A DNA stretch of 64,000 bases from Pleurodeles waltl (Eukaryota; Chordata; Amphibia; Caudata; Salamandridae): NCBI RefSeq assembly GCF_031143425.1, contig NC_090447.1, forward strand, positions 22,603,426-22,667,425, read 5' to 3'. The position numbers were made by a program, and so were the translations under genes. Positions 1-12,285 of this stretch are shown piece after piece (positions within the stretch are counted from its first letter, which is position 1; each line of letters begins with the position of its first letter). The notes beneath the pieces are model-generated. The model made no database searches. It was not told where the DNA came from and saw nothing but the letters and a program-made list of their open reading frames with translations.

Positions 1-136
1 GGTGGTCAGAGTCTCAATCACAAAGACTACGTTGTACAGTAAGTCCATGTATCCAGAACAGCCAGATGATAATAAATGGTCAGAGTTACAATCAGATGAC
101 CACATGTAACAAAAGTCCATACAGCAAAACAGCCAA
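1..136. repeat. Two imperfect ~65-75 bp direct repeats
   Basis: Two diverged copies (about 1-64 and 76-136) share the order ggtcagagt, caatca, aagtccat and end in aacagcca. They are followed by a cacgtgtttcg motif near 137-151. Such tandem terminal repeats next to a gaaacacgtg-type motif (on the minus strand) are reminiscent of Penelope-like element ends, but no coding part is present here. The assignment is a guess; the repeat itself is plain. Confidence 0.5.
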
Positions 137-339
137 CACGTGTTTCGTCCTCAAGACTTTGTCAAGGCTTTGGATGTGCGAAATGTAAACAAAGATACGG
201 TTGAAGCATTTAACGAACTGATGGTGGTGATGGATCTCTAGGTGCAGTCAATTAGCGCTGGAGAGATCAGTGGTGGCCATGATAAGCCTCATGGATTGGA
301 AAAGAAACCCGTGCAGGTCGCGTCAGGATTTGGAAGTGT

Positions 340-1919
340 GTGACTGCTCCAGGACGCCTGCAAAACAGCAACAAAGTAGCAAGACGACTACCAGCAACAT
401 TGTAGTGCCTAATCCTGCTGGCTTTCTCGACTGTTTCCTGGTGGTGCATACTCTGGGGGTCATCTGCCTTCACCCTGCACTGGAAGCCAAGAAGAAATCT
501 CCTGTGGGTCGACAGAATCTTCCCCCTGCCAACGCAGGCACGAAAAGAGTGCATCACTGGTCCTCTGGGTCCCCCCTCATTCTGACAAGTGTGGTTCCTG
601 GAATACAGGAACTCTATCCAAGTGACTCCCACAGTCCAGTGATCCTCCAGTCCAAGTTAGGTGGAGGTAAGTCCTTGCCTCCCCACGCTAGACTGCAAAC
701 CTTTGAACTGCGTGATTTGCAGCTGCTCCGGCTCCTGTGCACTCTTCCAGGATTTCCTTCGTGCACAGCCTAGCCTGGGTCCCCAGCACTCCGTCCTGCA
801 GTGCTCAACCCTCTGAGTGGGCCTCCAGTGTCGTGGGACCCTCCTTTGTGACTCTGAGCCAGCTCTGGTTCATAAATCTTCTAAGTGCCTGTCTGTGGGT
901 GCTGCCTGCTTCTGTGGGGGCTCTCTGAGTTGCTGAGAGCCCCCTCTGTCGCCTCCTCCAAGGGGCGACATCCTGGTCCTTCCTGGTCCCCAGCAGCACC
1001 CAAAAACCTCTGCCCGATCCTTGTAGCTAGCAAGGCTTGTTTCGGTATTTCTGCATGGGAACACTTCTGCAACCTTTATTACGATGTGGGACATCTTCCA
1101 TCCAAAGGAGAAGTTCCTAGTCCTCTTCGTTGTTGCAGAATCCTAAGCTTCTTCCATCCGGAGGCAGCTTCCTTGCACCTTCATCCGGGGTTTCTTGGGC
1201 TCCTGCCCCCCCCTAGACACTATCGCGACTCTTGGACTTGGTCCCCTTGCCTTGCAGGTCCTCAGGTCCAGGAATCCGTCTTCAGTGCTTTGCTGGTGTT
1301 TGTGGTTCTTGCAGAATCCCCCTATCACGACTATTGTGTCCTTTTGGGGTAGTAGGTGTACTTTATTCCTACTTTTCAGGGTCTTGGGGTGGGGTATCTT
1401 GGACACCCTGACTGTTTTCTTACAGTACCAGTGACCCTCTACAAGCTCCCATAGGTCTAGGGTCCATTTGTGATTCGCATTCCACTTTTGGAGTATATGG
1501 TTTGTGTTGCCCCTAGACCTATGTTCACCTATTGCATCCTATTGTAATTCCACACTGTTTGCATTTCTTTTCTGACTCTTACTTACCTGTTTTGGGTTTG
1601 TGTACATATAACTTGTGTATATTACTTACCTTCTTACTGAGGGTACTCACTGAGATACTTGTGGCATATTGCCATAAAAATAAAGTACCTTTATTTTTAG
1701 TAACTCTGAGTATTGTGTTTTCCTATGATATTGTGCATATGATATAAATGGTATAGTAGGAGCTTTGCATGTCTCCTAGTTCAGCCTAAGCTGCTTTGCC
1801 ATAGCTACCTTCTATCAGCCTAAGCTGCTCGAAACACCTCTATTCTACTAATAAGGGATAACTGGACCTGGCACAGGGTACCACAGGGTACCCACTATAA
1901 GCCAGGCCAGCCTCCTACA
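340..1919 (+). mobile_element. 3' part of a long Gmr1-like LTR
   Basis: From about 340 (tgactgctccagg, then aacaaagtagc) the sequence is collinear with the three longer LTRs at 6910, 12286 and 20451. It ends with the same cctcctaca terminus at 1919. It carries the shared AATAAA polyadenylation signal at 1679-1684, about 240 bp before the end, so it comprises the end of U3 plus R and U5. The 5' part is missing and no internal region follows; a minisatellite starts at once. Long frames across it (for example 885-1352) are not conserved between LTR copies and are not genes. Confidence 0.8.
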
Positions 1920-2620
1920 TTCTGCATCAAACCGTGTACTGAAGCACTGCAGACACACTGCATCCAACCCTGTACTGCAGCACTGCAGACACACACACTG
2001 CATCAAACCCTGTACTAAATCACTGCAGACACACACACTGCATCAAACCCTGTAATGAAGCACTGCAGACACACTGCATCGAACCGTATACTGAAGCACT
2101 GCAGGCACACTGCATCAAACCCTGTACTGAAGCACTGCAGACACATTGCATCCAACCCTGTACTGAAGCACTGCAGAAACACACTGCATCAAACCCTGTA
2201 CTGAAGCACTGCAGACACACTGCATCCAACCCTGTACTGAAGCACTGCAGACACACACACACTGCATCAAACCCTGTACTGAAGCACTGCAGACACACTG
2301 CATCGAACCGCATACTGAAACACTGCAGGCACACTGCATCAAACCCTGTACTGAAGCACTGCAGACACACACACTGCATCAAACCCTGTACTGAAGCACT
2401 GCAGACACGCTGCATCAAAGCCTGTACTGAAGCACTGCAGACACACTTCATAAAACCCTGTACTGAAGCACAGCAGACACACACACTGCATCAAACCCTG
2501 TACTGAAGCACTGCAGACACGCTGCATCAAAGCCTGTACTGAAGCACTGCAGACACACTGCATCAAACCCTGTACTGAAGCACTGCAGACACACTGCATC
2601 AAACCCTGTACTGAAGCACT
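1920..2620. repeat. 36-bp minisatellite array
   Basis: About 19 copies of a 36-bp unit whose core reads actgaagcactgcagacac followed by actgcatcaaaccctgt. CA slippage lengthens some units to 38-40 bp, and a few units differ (for example cgaaccgtatactg). The array begins directly at the LTR terminus. Reverse-strand open frames here are 12-residue-period translations of the repeat, not proteins. Confidence 0.95.
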
Positions 2621-4507
2621 TATGCTTATTGACAAAATAAGACTTGTTGGCAATCTACTTCCATCCCCAAATGATCCTTACAGCTAGCTTGCATCTTTAC
2701 AATATTACTTGTACTTAGCACTTTATCCTTCCGGCGCCCTTTTTGTTTAAAAAGAGTAATTATTGGACTCCAGCTTTTAATGTTCTTACAGACGCAAATA
2801 TATCACCTAACCCATATATGTGTCCCCTCGCTATCTTCAATTTAACGCCTAGAATCAGAAACAAATCATCTATCAATGGAAAGACAAGGCAGGGTGTCGC
2901 CCATTATTATGGATTTTTTGTACAGATACATGCTAAGCACGGGAACGGATCACACACATACAAACACACAGACAACATGCACACAGGCATGAACACGATG
3001 GATGCAGGAATGTATGACTGCGTAGATGGCTCAATGGATGTATGGATAGCTGCACAAATGGACACGGGGATGGGGTGGCTAAATCAAATAAACAAAAACA
3101 AGAATACAATCTTCAAAATGCTCAATTGTGTCTCCTCCATTCACGTTTTGCTGCAGTGTCTCAGGAGAATGTACAAAGCGCAGCTAAACTCCTTTCTAGG
3201 TCTTGCACAAAAATGTGCTTTTGCAAATCGTTTCTCGTAGTAAATATGCTGCAAGAAGCTCCAGCAGTGAGAACCTTCTCTGCAAGGGTCTCAAGAAATA
3301 TCATCCCGTCTCCAACTCAGAGGCAGCTGGAGATGTAGTTGAAACAGGTGTGAGAATGTACATCCAGATGTGCCGCAGGGAAGGGGCAGAGGCGGGAGGA
3401 AAGGCGGGGGCTCGGGGGGCAGGGACAGCTCAGAGACTGGCGAGAAAAGTGTCACGATCAACAGCATAGCGGGTAGAAGCAGGTGGAAAACTGGCGAGGG
3501 TACAATATGTGGCAGAAAATACACAGGCCAAGGGAGTGGCAGGGGAAGACGGTTGCTAGGCAGCAGTGAGAGGCGAAGGGGCTGCGAAAGATAACGTCAT
3601 GTGAAGATGGAGTCAACGGGGCAACCGAAAAGAGGCAGAGGAGAGGGGAGGTCCGGTCTCGCTGTTGCAGAGAAACAACTAAGTGATCAAAACGAAATAT
3701 TGATGAAAAGCGAGAGACACGGACGTATACAAATTAAATAGATGTGGAAAAACAGGAAGAAAATACATATGGAGATGTGAGTGGGAAATAAGAAGATGGA
3801 GTCTATTAGTATAAGAAACGAATAAAAGAGGAGCTGAGAAAGAATCAGGAATCGTGGCTTAAGCAAAGAGGAGATGTGCAGAGTAGTCCTTAATTTGAGC
3901 CCGTGGTTGCCGGTGGGGGGCACCGGCTTTTGTCTTAGAGGGCCGGCACTTATTTTTCTGCCAGGCATTTACGGCGAGCAAAATACACATATTGGAAAAA
4001 CAGAAGAAGAGAAAAAAATAGAAAAGCCTCACAAAGGGAGAAAGCAGAAAGCTGCAAGAGTGAGCTGAAGGGGCAGGGAGTTGCTGTAAATGGATTAAAG
4101 AGGGCAGAGATGGCTTTAAGATGATGCTGCTTCAGTATTCTGTGCTCACACATTTAATTGCAGCAGCTGTGCATTTCGGAGGAGAGCTTTGGGCACCGGC
4201 ACGTTTTTATTCACAAATTAAGCACTGGTGCAGAGTACAGGAGAGATGCGTGTGATAGAGGGAAGAAGTTTAGAAAGCAAAAGAGAGCCGCTCAGTTCAG
4301 CCCACTCTTGCTAGATCTATTTAGAAGTAAGTTGACTATTTCTGGTTTTGTGACCAGCATGTACAATGTGTCTGTAAATTACCACTATTCCAGGATTTTT
4401 CTCGGTTGTCTGACCCAGCACAGGATGCTGTGGGGCCCTCCCTTGATTCTGTATTCAGTGCAGCTTACTCTATCCATTGGGTACATTCCTGCCAATGCAT
4501 AGGGGCA
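2621..4507. other. Unassigned DNA, no gene recognised
   Basis: This stretch of nearly 1.9 kb contains a short ACA-rich tract (about 2950-3000), a purine-rich stretch (about 3370-3660) and a small palindrome ccggtggggggcaccgg near 3910. The open frames (up to 165 codons) show no protein motif or splice pattern I recognise. It ends where an LTR starts at 4508. Confidence 0.6.
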
Positions 4508-4800
4508 TGTAGGAAGTACCATCTTGCCTGGCATGTTACCCCCATATTTTACTTATATGTATGTTTGTTTTTGCCTGTGTCACTGGGATCCTGTTAGCCA
4601 GGACCCCAGTGCTCATAAGTTGTGCCCTGTATGTGTTCCCTGTGTGGTGCCTAACTATCACTGAGGCTCTGCTAACCAGAACCCCAGTGTTTATGCTCTC
4701 TCTGCTTTTAAAATTGTCACTTCAGGCTAGTGACTAATTTTACCAATTCTGATTGGCACACTGGAACACCCTTATAATTCCCTACTATACGGTACCTAGA

Positions 4801-6294
4801 TTTATTTATTTATTTATTTGAGAGTTTTCTATAGCGCTGGCAAGACAGAGAGGGTATCAGAGTGCTTTACAACAGAATAGATATCAAACACAAGAAAAAC
4901 ATGTGAAAAGTCAAGAGTCACATTACAGAACGATATTACAGAGAGGTTCTAATGAATAGAAGGGTAGCGATCCGAGGATGGTGGGGTAGGGAGTGAGAGA
5001 CCCTTGTTGATGTGAGGGTTGGTTTAGGAGGTATTCTTTCAGTAGCTTCTTGAAGGTCAGATGGGAAGGGTTCGATCTGATGTGAATGGGTAAGGAGTTC
5101 CATATTCTCAGAGCATTGTTTGAGAAGGAGCATGACCGAGTTTTTTGTTTGTTAGATTTCGGTAGGAGGAGGAGGAGTGAGTTTTTGCTTCTCAGAGATT
5201 TGGATTGTCCAGCTTTCACTAGCTTATTTGCCAGGTATTCAGGTTTCTCAGTTTGAAGGGCTTTGTGTGTTATACAAGCAGTGCGGAACAGGCAATGGGC
5301 CTTAATCGGGAGCCATTTAAGACTCTTCAAGGCTGTGGAGATGTGGTCAAATTTTTTAATTCCTGTCACTAGTCTGGCAGCTGCACGAAGAGTGGACCTC
5401 ATCGGGGCGAGTCGGGATTTGGCCGTGCAAGTAAGAATGTAGATCCCATAGTCTAGTCTTGAGAGTGCCAGTGCTTGAGTGGCCTGTTTGAGGTCATCCT
5501 GGGGAATGACGGATTTGATTTTGTGAAGAAGTTTAAGGCTGAGGAAGGCGTTGTTAGTGTTTGTCTTGATGTGGTCCTGCATAGTCAGGTTGGAGTCTAG
5601 AGAAATTCCCAGGGATTTGACCGTGCTAGACGGGGAGAGAGTACATTTGAGTGTGCCAATAGATTTTAGCCATTCTTGCAGCTGAGGAAGCTGGTTAGAT
5701 TTCGAGAGGAGGAGTTTTTCCGTTTTGTCATGATTAAGTTTGAGATGGTTATGAGAGAGCCAACAGAGGGCTTCTTTAAGGGTGTTGTTCAGACGGTGGA
5801 TGTCTTCTAAGGAGGATAGTTCAATATAGAGTTGCGTGTCATCAGCATAGAGATGGAAGGGGATATTGGCTTGAGTAAGGATAGTGGTAAGAGGGTCCAT
5901 GTCGATGTTGAAGAGAGTTTAAGAGAGGACAGATCCTTGGGGGACCCCTCTGGTAATTAGGAGGTGGGTGAGGTCGAGTTGAGAAGTTTTACTTGTTGCG
6001 TTCGGTTTTGTAAGAAGGAGGAAAACCAGCGGAGGACAGTACCTTCAATGCCTAGTCTGTTTTGGAGGGAGTGGAGAAGAAATTTGTGGTCGACAGTGTC
6101 AAGGGCCGCTGTTAGGTCAAGGAGAATCAGTAGGCAGGGTCGGTCGGAGTCAAGGGAGTTTTGGAGGTCGTCTACTATGTTAAGGATGGCTGATTCTGTG
6201 CTACAGCCTTTCAGGAAGCCTGATTGAAGAGGATTGAGGAGGTTGTTGGTATCAATATGTTGGGTTAGTTGTTGGAGAGCACATTTTTCAAGAA
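4801..6294 (-). mobile_element. 5'-truncated L2-clade LINE
   Basis: A non-LTR retrotransposon inserted in antisense into the LTR. The 3' end, on the left, has an (ATTT)n simple tail preceded by the tctatagcgctgg-type terminus typical of L2/CR1-related elements. CTAGA occurs on both sides (4796-4800 and 6295-6299) and fits a 5-bp target-site duplication. Only the reverse transcriptase part of ORF2 is retained, so it is 5' truncated. Confidence 0.85.
4923..6294 (-). pseudogene. L2 LINE ORF2 reverse transcriptase, C-terminal part
   Basis: Read on the minus strand, the translation shows ordered RT landmarks: an SGFLKGCSTESA segment, a DLTAALDTVDH block (normally SAAFDTVDH), GVPQGSVLS, the catalytic HLYADDTQLY box and LGISLDSNLTMQDHI. 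A long C-terminal region typical of L2/CR1 follows. This enzyme copies LINE RNA into nicked target DNA. The N-terminal endonuclease is missing through 5' truncation, and one in-frame TAA just after GVPQGSVLS (about 5920) splits the frame. An inactive copy. Confidence 0.85.
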
Positions 6295-6909
6295 CTAGAT
6301 ACCCAGGGTATTGGGGTTCCAGGAGATCCCTATGGGCTGCAGCATTTCTTTTGCCACCCATAGGGAGCTCAGACAATGCTTACACAGGACTGCCACTGCA
6401 GCCTGAGTGAAATAACGTTCACGTTATTTCACTGCAATTTTACATTGCACTTAAGTAACTTATAAGTCACCTATGTGTCTAACCCTCACTTAGTGAAGGT
6501 TAGGTGCAAAGTTACTTAGTGTGAGGGCACCCTGGCACTAGCCAAGGTAACCCCACATTGTTCAGGGCAAATTCCCCGGACATCGTGAGTGCGGGGACAC
6601 CATTACACGCATGAATGACATATACGTCAATACCTATATGTAGTGTCACAATTGTAACTCCGAGCATGGCCATGTAACATGTCTAGGATCATGGAATTGT
6701 CACCCCAATACCATTCTGGTATTGGGGGGACAATTCCATGCATCGCTGGGCCTCCAGCATGGACCCCGGGTACTGCCAAACTAGCTCTCTGTGGTTTTCT
6801 CTGCAACTACCTCTGCTGCCAACCCTCAGACAGGTTTCTGCCCCCCTGGGGCCTGGGCAGCCCAGTCCCAGGAAGGCAGAACAAAGGATTTCCTCTGAGA
6901 GAAGGTGTT

Positions 6910-9779
6910 TGTAGGAAAGTACCATCTTGCCTGGCATGCTACCCCCATTTTTACTGGTATGTATGTTTGTTTTTGCCTGTGTCACTGGGATCCTGCTAGC
7001 CAGGACCCCAGTGCTCATAAAGTGTGCACTGTATGTGTTCCCTGTGTGGTGCCGAACTGTATCACTAAGGCTCTGCTAATCAGAACCTCAGTGTTTATGC
7101 TCTCTCTGCTTTTAAAATTGTCACTGCATACTAGTAACTAATTTTACTATTTCTGATTGTCACACTGGAACACCCTTATAATTCCCTAGTATATGGTACC
7201 TAGGTACCCAGGGTATTGGGGTTCCAGGAGATCCCTATGGGCTGCAGCATTTCTTTTGCCACCCATAGGGAGCTCTGACAATTCTTACACAGGACTGCCA
7301 CTGCAGCCTGAGTGAAATAACGCCCACATTATTTCACAGCCATTTTACACTGCACTTAAGTAACTTATAAGTCACCTTTATGTCTATCTTTCACTTAGTG
7401 AAGGTTAGGTGCAAAGTTACTTAGTGTGAAGGGACCCTGGCTCTGGCCAAGGTGCCCCCACATTGTTCAGGGCAATTTTCCCGGACTTTGTGAGTGTGGG
7501 GACACAATTACACGCGTGCACTACATATAGGTCAATACCTATATGTAAGGTCACAATAGTAACTCCGAACATGGCCATGTAACAAGTCCAGGATCATGAA
7601 ATCTGGTATTGGGGGACAATTCCATGCATCCTCGGGGCTCCAGCATAGAGCCCAGGTACTGCCAAACTAACTTTCCGGGGTTTTCTCTGCAGCTACCGCT
7701 GCTGCCAACCCTCAGACAGGTTTTTGCCCGTCTGGGGCATGGGAAGCCCTGTCCCAGGAAGGCAGAACAAAGGATTTCCTTTGAGAGAGGATGTTACACC
7801 CTCTCCCTTTGAAAATAGGAGTTAAGGGCCTGAGAGGAGTAGCCTCTGGAAATGCTTTGAAGGGCACAGATGGTGCCCTCCTTGCATAAGCCAGTCTACA
7901 CTGGTTAAAAGATCCCCCCAGCCCTGCTCTGGCACGAAACTGGACAAAGGAAAGGGGAGTGACCACTCCCCTGACCAGCACCTCCCAAGGGGAGGTGCCC
8001 AGAGCTCCTCCAGTGTGTCCCAGACCTCTGCCATCTTTGACGCAGCGATGTGTGGGCACAATGGACACCTCTGAGTGGCCAGTGCCAGCAGGTGAAGTCA
8101 GAGACCCCTCCTGATAAGTGCTTACCTTTCTCTGTAGCCAATCCTCCTCTGAGGGCTATTTAGGGTCTCTGCTGTGGGTTTCTCTTCAGATAACGAGTGC
8201 AAGAGCTCACCAGAGTTCCTCTGCACTTCTCTCTTCGACTTCTGCTAAGGATTGACCGCTGACTGCTCCAGGATGGCTGCAAAACCGCAACAAAGTAGCA
8301 AGAAGACTACCAGCAACATTGTATCTCCTCATCCTTCTGGCTTTCTCAACTGTTTCCTGGTGGTGCATGCTCTGAGGGATGTTTGCCTTCACTCTGCACT
8401 GGAAAGCCAAGAAGAAATCTCCCGTGGGTCAATGGAATCTTCCCCCCGCCAACGCAGGCACTGACCTTCTGCATCACCAGTCCTCTGGGTCCCCTCTCAT
8501 CCTGACGAGCATAGTCCCTGGAACACAAGAGCTGCATCCAAGTGTCCCCTACAGTCCAGTGGCCCTTCTGTCCAAATTTCGTGGAGGTAAGTCCTTGTGT
8601 GCACTTTTGCAAGACTTCCGTTGTGCACAGCATAGCCCAGGTCCCCAGCACTCCATCCTGCATTGCCCAACTCACTGAGTTGGACTCCGACTTCATGGGA
8701 CCCTCTTTTGTTGTGCTGAGATGACCGTCGTGCTTAGATCTTCTGAACATCTGTTCAGGTGCTTCTACGGGTGCTGCCTGCTTCTGCCTGGGCTCTCCGT
8801 GTTGCTGACCGCCCCCTCTGTCTCATCCTCCAAGGGGCGACCTCCTGGTCCTTCCTGGGCCCTGGCAGCACTCAAAAACCTCAACCGCAACTCTTGCAGC
8901 TAGCAAGGCTTGTTTGTGGTTTTTCTGCATGGAAACAACTCTGCATCCTCCAGCACGTCGTGGGACATCTTCTGACCAAAGGAGAAGTTCTTGGCACCTT
9001 CTGTTGTTGCAGGATCTTTGGCTTCTTCCACCCAGAGGCAGCCCTTTGCACCTTCATCCGGGGTTTAGTGGGTTCCTGCCCCCCCGGACACTTGCGTGAC
9101 TCTTGGATTTGGTCCCCTTCCTTTGCTGTTCCTCAGGTCCAGGAATCCATCTTCACTGCTTTGCAGTCAGTTGTTGTCTTTGCAGAATCCCCTATCCCGA
9201 CTTTACTGTCTTTCTGGGGTGGTAGGGTAACTTTACTCCTACTTTTCAGGGTCTTGGGTTGGGTATCTTGGACACCCTTAGTATTCTCTTACACTCCCAG
9301 CTACCCTCTACACACTACACTAGGCCGGGGGTCAATTTGTGATTCGCATTCCACTTTTGGAGTATATGGTTTTTGTTGCCCCTATTCCTATCGTCTCTTA
9401 TTGCATTCTATTGTGTCCTACAGTGTTTGCACTACTTTTCTAACTGTTTACTTACCTGATTTCTGTTTGTGTGTATATTACTTACCTCCTAATGGAGTAT
9501 ATCCTCTGAGATACTTTTGACATATTGTCACTAAAATAAAGTACCTTTATTTTTAGTAACTCTGAGTATTGTGTTTCTTATGATATAGTGCTATGTGATA
9601 TAAGTGGTGTAGTAGGAGCTTTGCATGTCTCCTAGTTCAGCCTAAGCTGCTCTGCTATAGCTACCTCTATCAGCCTAAGCTGCTAGAACACTTCTAATCT
9701 ACTAATAAGGGATATTTGGACCTAGCACAAGGTGTAAGTACCATCAGGTACCCACTATAAGCCAGGCCAGCCTCCTACA
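6910..9779 (+). mobile_element. LTR 1 of chain (2870 bp)
   Basis: It starts tgtaggaaag and ends cctcctaca, giving the TG...CA termini of LTR elements. AATAAA lies at 9535-9540, about 240 bp from the 3' end, as in sister LTRs. A primer-binding-site-like sequence follows directly. LTRs provide the promoter (U3) and polyadenylation site. The 253-codon frame at 8759-9520 lies wholly within it and is not kept open in the sister LTRs. Confidence 0.9.
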
Positions 9780-9780
9780 T

Positions 9781-9800
9781 TGGTGGTGCAGCGGTGGGAT
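9781..9800 (+). promoter_or_regulatory. Candidate primer binding site, tRNA-Leu-like
   Basis: tggtggtgcagcggtgggat lies one base after the LTR end. From memory, the 3' end of vertebrate cytosolic tRNA-Leu(AAG) would pair with nearly this sequence, allowing a one- or two-base gap. The same motif follows the LTRs at 15158 and 44706. Confidence 0.55.
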
Positions 9801-10047
9801 AAGTACTTGTAACTGCTTTGCCACTTTGTCATTGGTGCTTTTCATAAGAAAAACATATACCAAACACTTTAGAATATACACAGTAACCTAAACAGTTTAA
9901 CTTTCCTTCTCTAAAACTTTTTAAAAAGTTTCTGAAAAGTTTCTGAAAACTTTCAAAAGTTTTCAAAAGTTTGAAAACATTTTTCTCTTTTCTTTTAAAA
10001 GTTCCCAAAACTTTCTTTTTCTCTCTCTATCCTAAACCTTTTCTGTC

Positions 10048-12285
10048 ATGTCTGTAATAGAGCTTACTCCCACAGTTGTATAGGCAACATATGGGATTGT
10101 AAACTTTAAAAGTTTGAGGGGTCTCTGCATTGAAAGAGGTTTAGCAATTGGTAAGAATCCTACAAAAGATCTTCTCCTTAGCCTTCTACTATAAAGTGAC
10201 CAGAACCAGTCAGGCCCATCCCAGGATCAGGAGGAAGAGGAGGGGGTACCTAGCCAGACTCAGAGGAGTCCCCTGAGGATGCTGGGGAGGGTTCTTCCAA
10301 GGACCTGTCAGCTAACAGGCCACCTAGTGATACTGGTAGTGGGAGGGTGTCACACGTTAGCAGGGCACCTTTCACTCCTAAAGGCCAGGTTCCTAGAGTT
10401 CAGTCAGTTAGGGACAAGTCCAACTCTGCCAATTCCCACATTTCTTCTGTGTCTCACAATTCCCAAGCCTCCCACCCTGAGTATAACTTAATGGAAAGGG
10501 AACTCAGAAAGCTGAGGTTAGAAGAGGCCAGGCTGCAGCTTAAACAGCAGCAGCTTGCCTTAGACAGGGAATCTCTGGATGTGGAAAGGGAAAGGCAGAG
10601 GTTGGGGTTAGTACCCCATGGTGGTAGCAGCAGTATTTTTGACAGCAATCCTGTTAGAGAGCAAGATTCCAGAAACCTGCATAAGATAGTCCCCCCTTAC
10701 AAGGAGGGGGATGACATTAACAAGTGGTTTGCTGCACTTGAGAGGGCCTGTATGGTACAGTTGGTCCCTCAGAGGCAGTGGGCTGCTATCTTGTGGCTAT
10801 CTTTCACTGGTAAGGGTAGGGATAGGCTCCTTACTGCCAGAGAAAGTGATGCTAATAACTTAATAACTGCAAAGTTTTGAAGGATGCACTCTTGGATGGA
10901 TTTGGATTAACCACTGAACAATATAGGATTACGTTCAGAGACACCAGAAATGAGTCTTCTCAAGACTGGACAGACTTTGTAGACTGTTCAGTGAAGGCGT
11001 TGGAGGGTTGGTTACATGGCAGTAAGGTGACTGACTATGAAAGCCTATATAATCTAATCCTGAGAGAGCATATTTTGAACAATTGTGTGTTTGATTTGTT
11101 GCACCAGTACTTGGTAGACTAAGATTTGACCTCTCCCCAAGAATTGGGAAAGAAGGCAGACAAGTGGGTCAGAACAAGAGTGAACAGAAAAGTTCATATA
11201 GGGGGTGACAAGGATGGCAAGAAGAAGGATGGTAAGTCTTCTGACAAGGGTGGGGACAAAGATAAAAAACATTCTGAGTCTTCATCAGGCCAACAAAAAT
11301 CCTCTGGGGGTGGTGGATCCAAATCCTCTTCTCACAGTCAGAAATAGCCATGGTGTTATTTATGTAAAGTAAAAGGCCATTGGGCAAGTGATGCCACTTG
11401 TTCAAAGAAAAACACCAATGCTCCCACTACTACAACCTCAACTGCAACCTCTAGTGCCCCTAGTAATAGCAGTGGTGGTGAGAAGTCTACTACAAATAGC
11501 CAATCCAAGGGTGTAGCTGGGCTCACTATTGGCAGTGTAGTTGGGGTTGGTCTTGTTAGGGAGACCACAGAGGTTGTTTTAGTCTCTGATGGTGACATGG
11601 ACTTTGCCACCTTGGTTGCTTGTCCCCTTAATATGGGTAAGTACAAGCAACTACCCCATATCAATGGTGTTGAGTTTGAGGCCTACAGGACACAGGATCC
11701 AGTGTAACTATGGTTATAGAGAAACTGGTTCACCCTGATCAACACCTACTTGGTCAGCAGTACCAAGTGACTTATGCTCACAATAACACACTTAACCACC
11801 CCATGGCTGTTGTGAATCTCAACTGGGGGGGGGGGGGGGGGAGGTTACTGGTCCAAAGAAAGTTGTGGTAGCCACTGAATTACCTGTAGATTGCTTACTA
11901 GGCAATGATTTGGAGACATCAGCTTGGGCTGAAGTGGAGTTGGAGGCTCATGCAGCAATGCAGGGCATTCCTGGGCATATTTATACTTTGACAAGGGCTC
12001 AGGCCAAGAAGCAAAAAGGACAGGGAAACTTCGATCCTGGAACAATGGACCATGTACTCCCAAAAACTAAAGGTAGGAAATGTACTCCCAAAAGCTAAAG
12101 ATAGGAAGAGTGAATCCTTGCCCACTATCCCTCCCTTACCAGAAGATTCCCCTTTTGAGGAAGAGGAATCCTCTCCATGTGCAGAACCTATACCAGATGA
12201 GCTGACAACAGACACTTGCAGATTGTCTTACTGCTGAACAGAAGGACAACTGTGTAAATCTTTTAAGTCAGTGAACTCTTCTCAT
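10048..12285 (+). pseudogene. Broken gag-protease of first chain element
   Basis: A decayed relative of the gag-pro frame at 15431. The start ATG at 10048 is followed by an early TAG. Recognisable pieces are the coiled coil (LMERELRKLRLEEARL, about 10490), the capsid segment VPPYKEGDDINKWF (about 10700), the SCAN-like region (about 10910-11160) and a zinc knuckle CYLCKVKGHWASDATC (about 11355-11400). A protease DTGS motif is present near 11692, one frame off. A G-run of about 18-19 bases at about 11825-11843 disturbs the frame. Near 12210 the protease tail joins straight to the RT-proximal sequence that precedes RT in the full element, so integrase (about 1.4 kb) is deleted. At 12286 it fuses to the middle of an LTR. 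Confidence 0.85.

Larger units (their letters stand above)
4508..6909 (+). mobile_element. Partial Gmr1-like LTR split by an L2 LINE
   Basis: The LTR begins with tgtaggaagtacc at 4508 and runs to 4800, where an L2 element interrupts it. It resumes at 6295 (ctagatacccaggg) and stops at 6909, where a second LTR begins (tgtaggaaagtacc at 6910). Its last bases, gagagaaggtgt, correspond to an internal LTR position, so only about the first 0.9 kb of a ~3-kb LTR is present. The rest may have been lost, or separated by insertion of the downstream chain. Confidence 0.8.

Noticed and set aside
137..200. Possible hammerhead ribozyme at the gaaacacgtg motif (minus strand)
   Set aside because: The GAAAC box is there, but the CTGANGA core is degenerate and no convincing stem III and cleavage triplet were found.
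1920..2620. CRISPR-like regular repeat array
   Set aside because: No unique spacers; a plain tandem minisatellite in a vertebrate context.
1848..2653. Cys-rich repeat proteins on the minus strand
   Set aside because: Twelve-residue translations of the 36-bp minisatellite.
8759..9520. 253-codon open frame and similar frames inside LTRs (885-1352, 13800-14252, 14024-14590, 21122-21673, 22523-23152)
   Set aside because: They lie inside non-coding LTR sequence, are not kept open in sister LTRs and show no protein motif.
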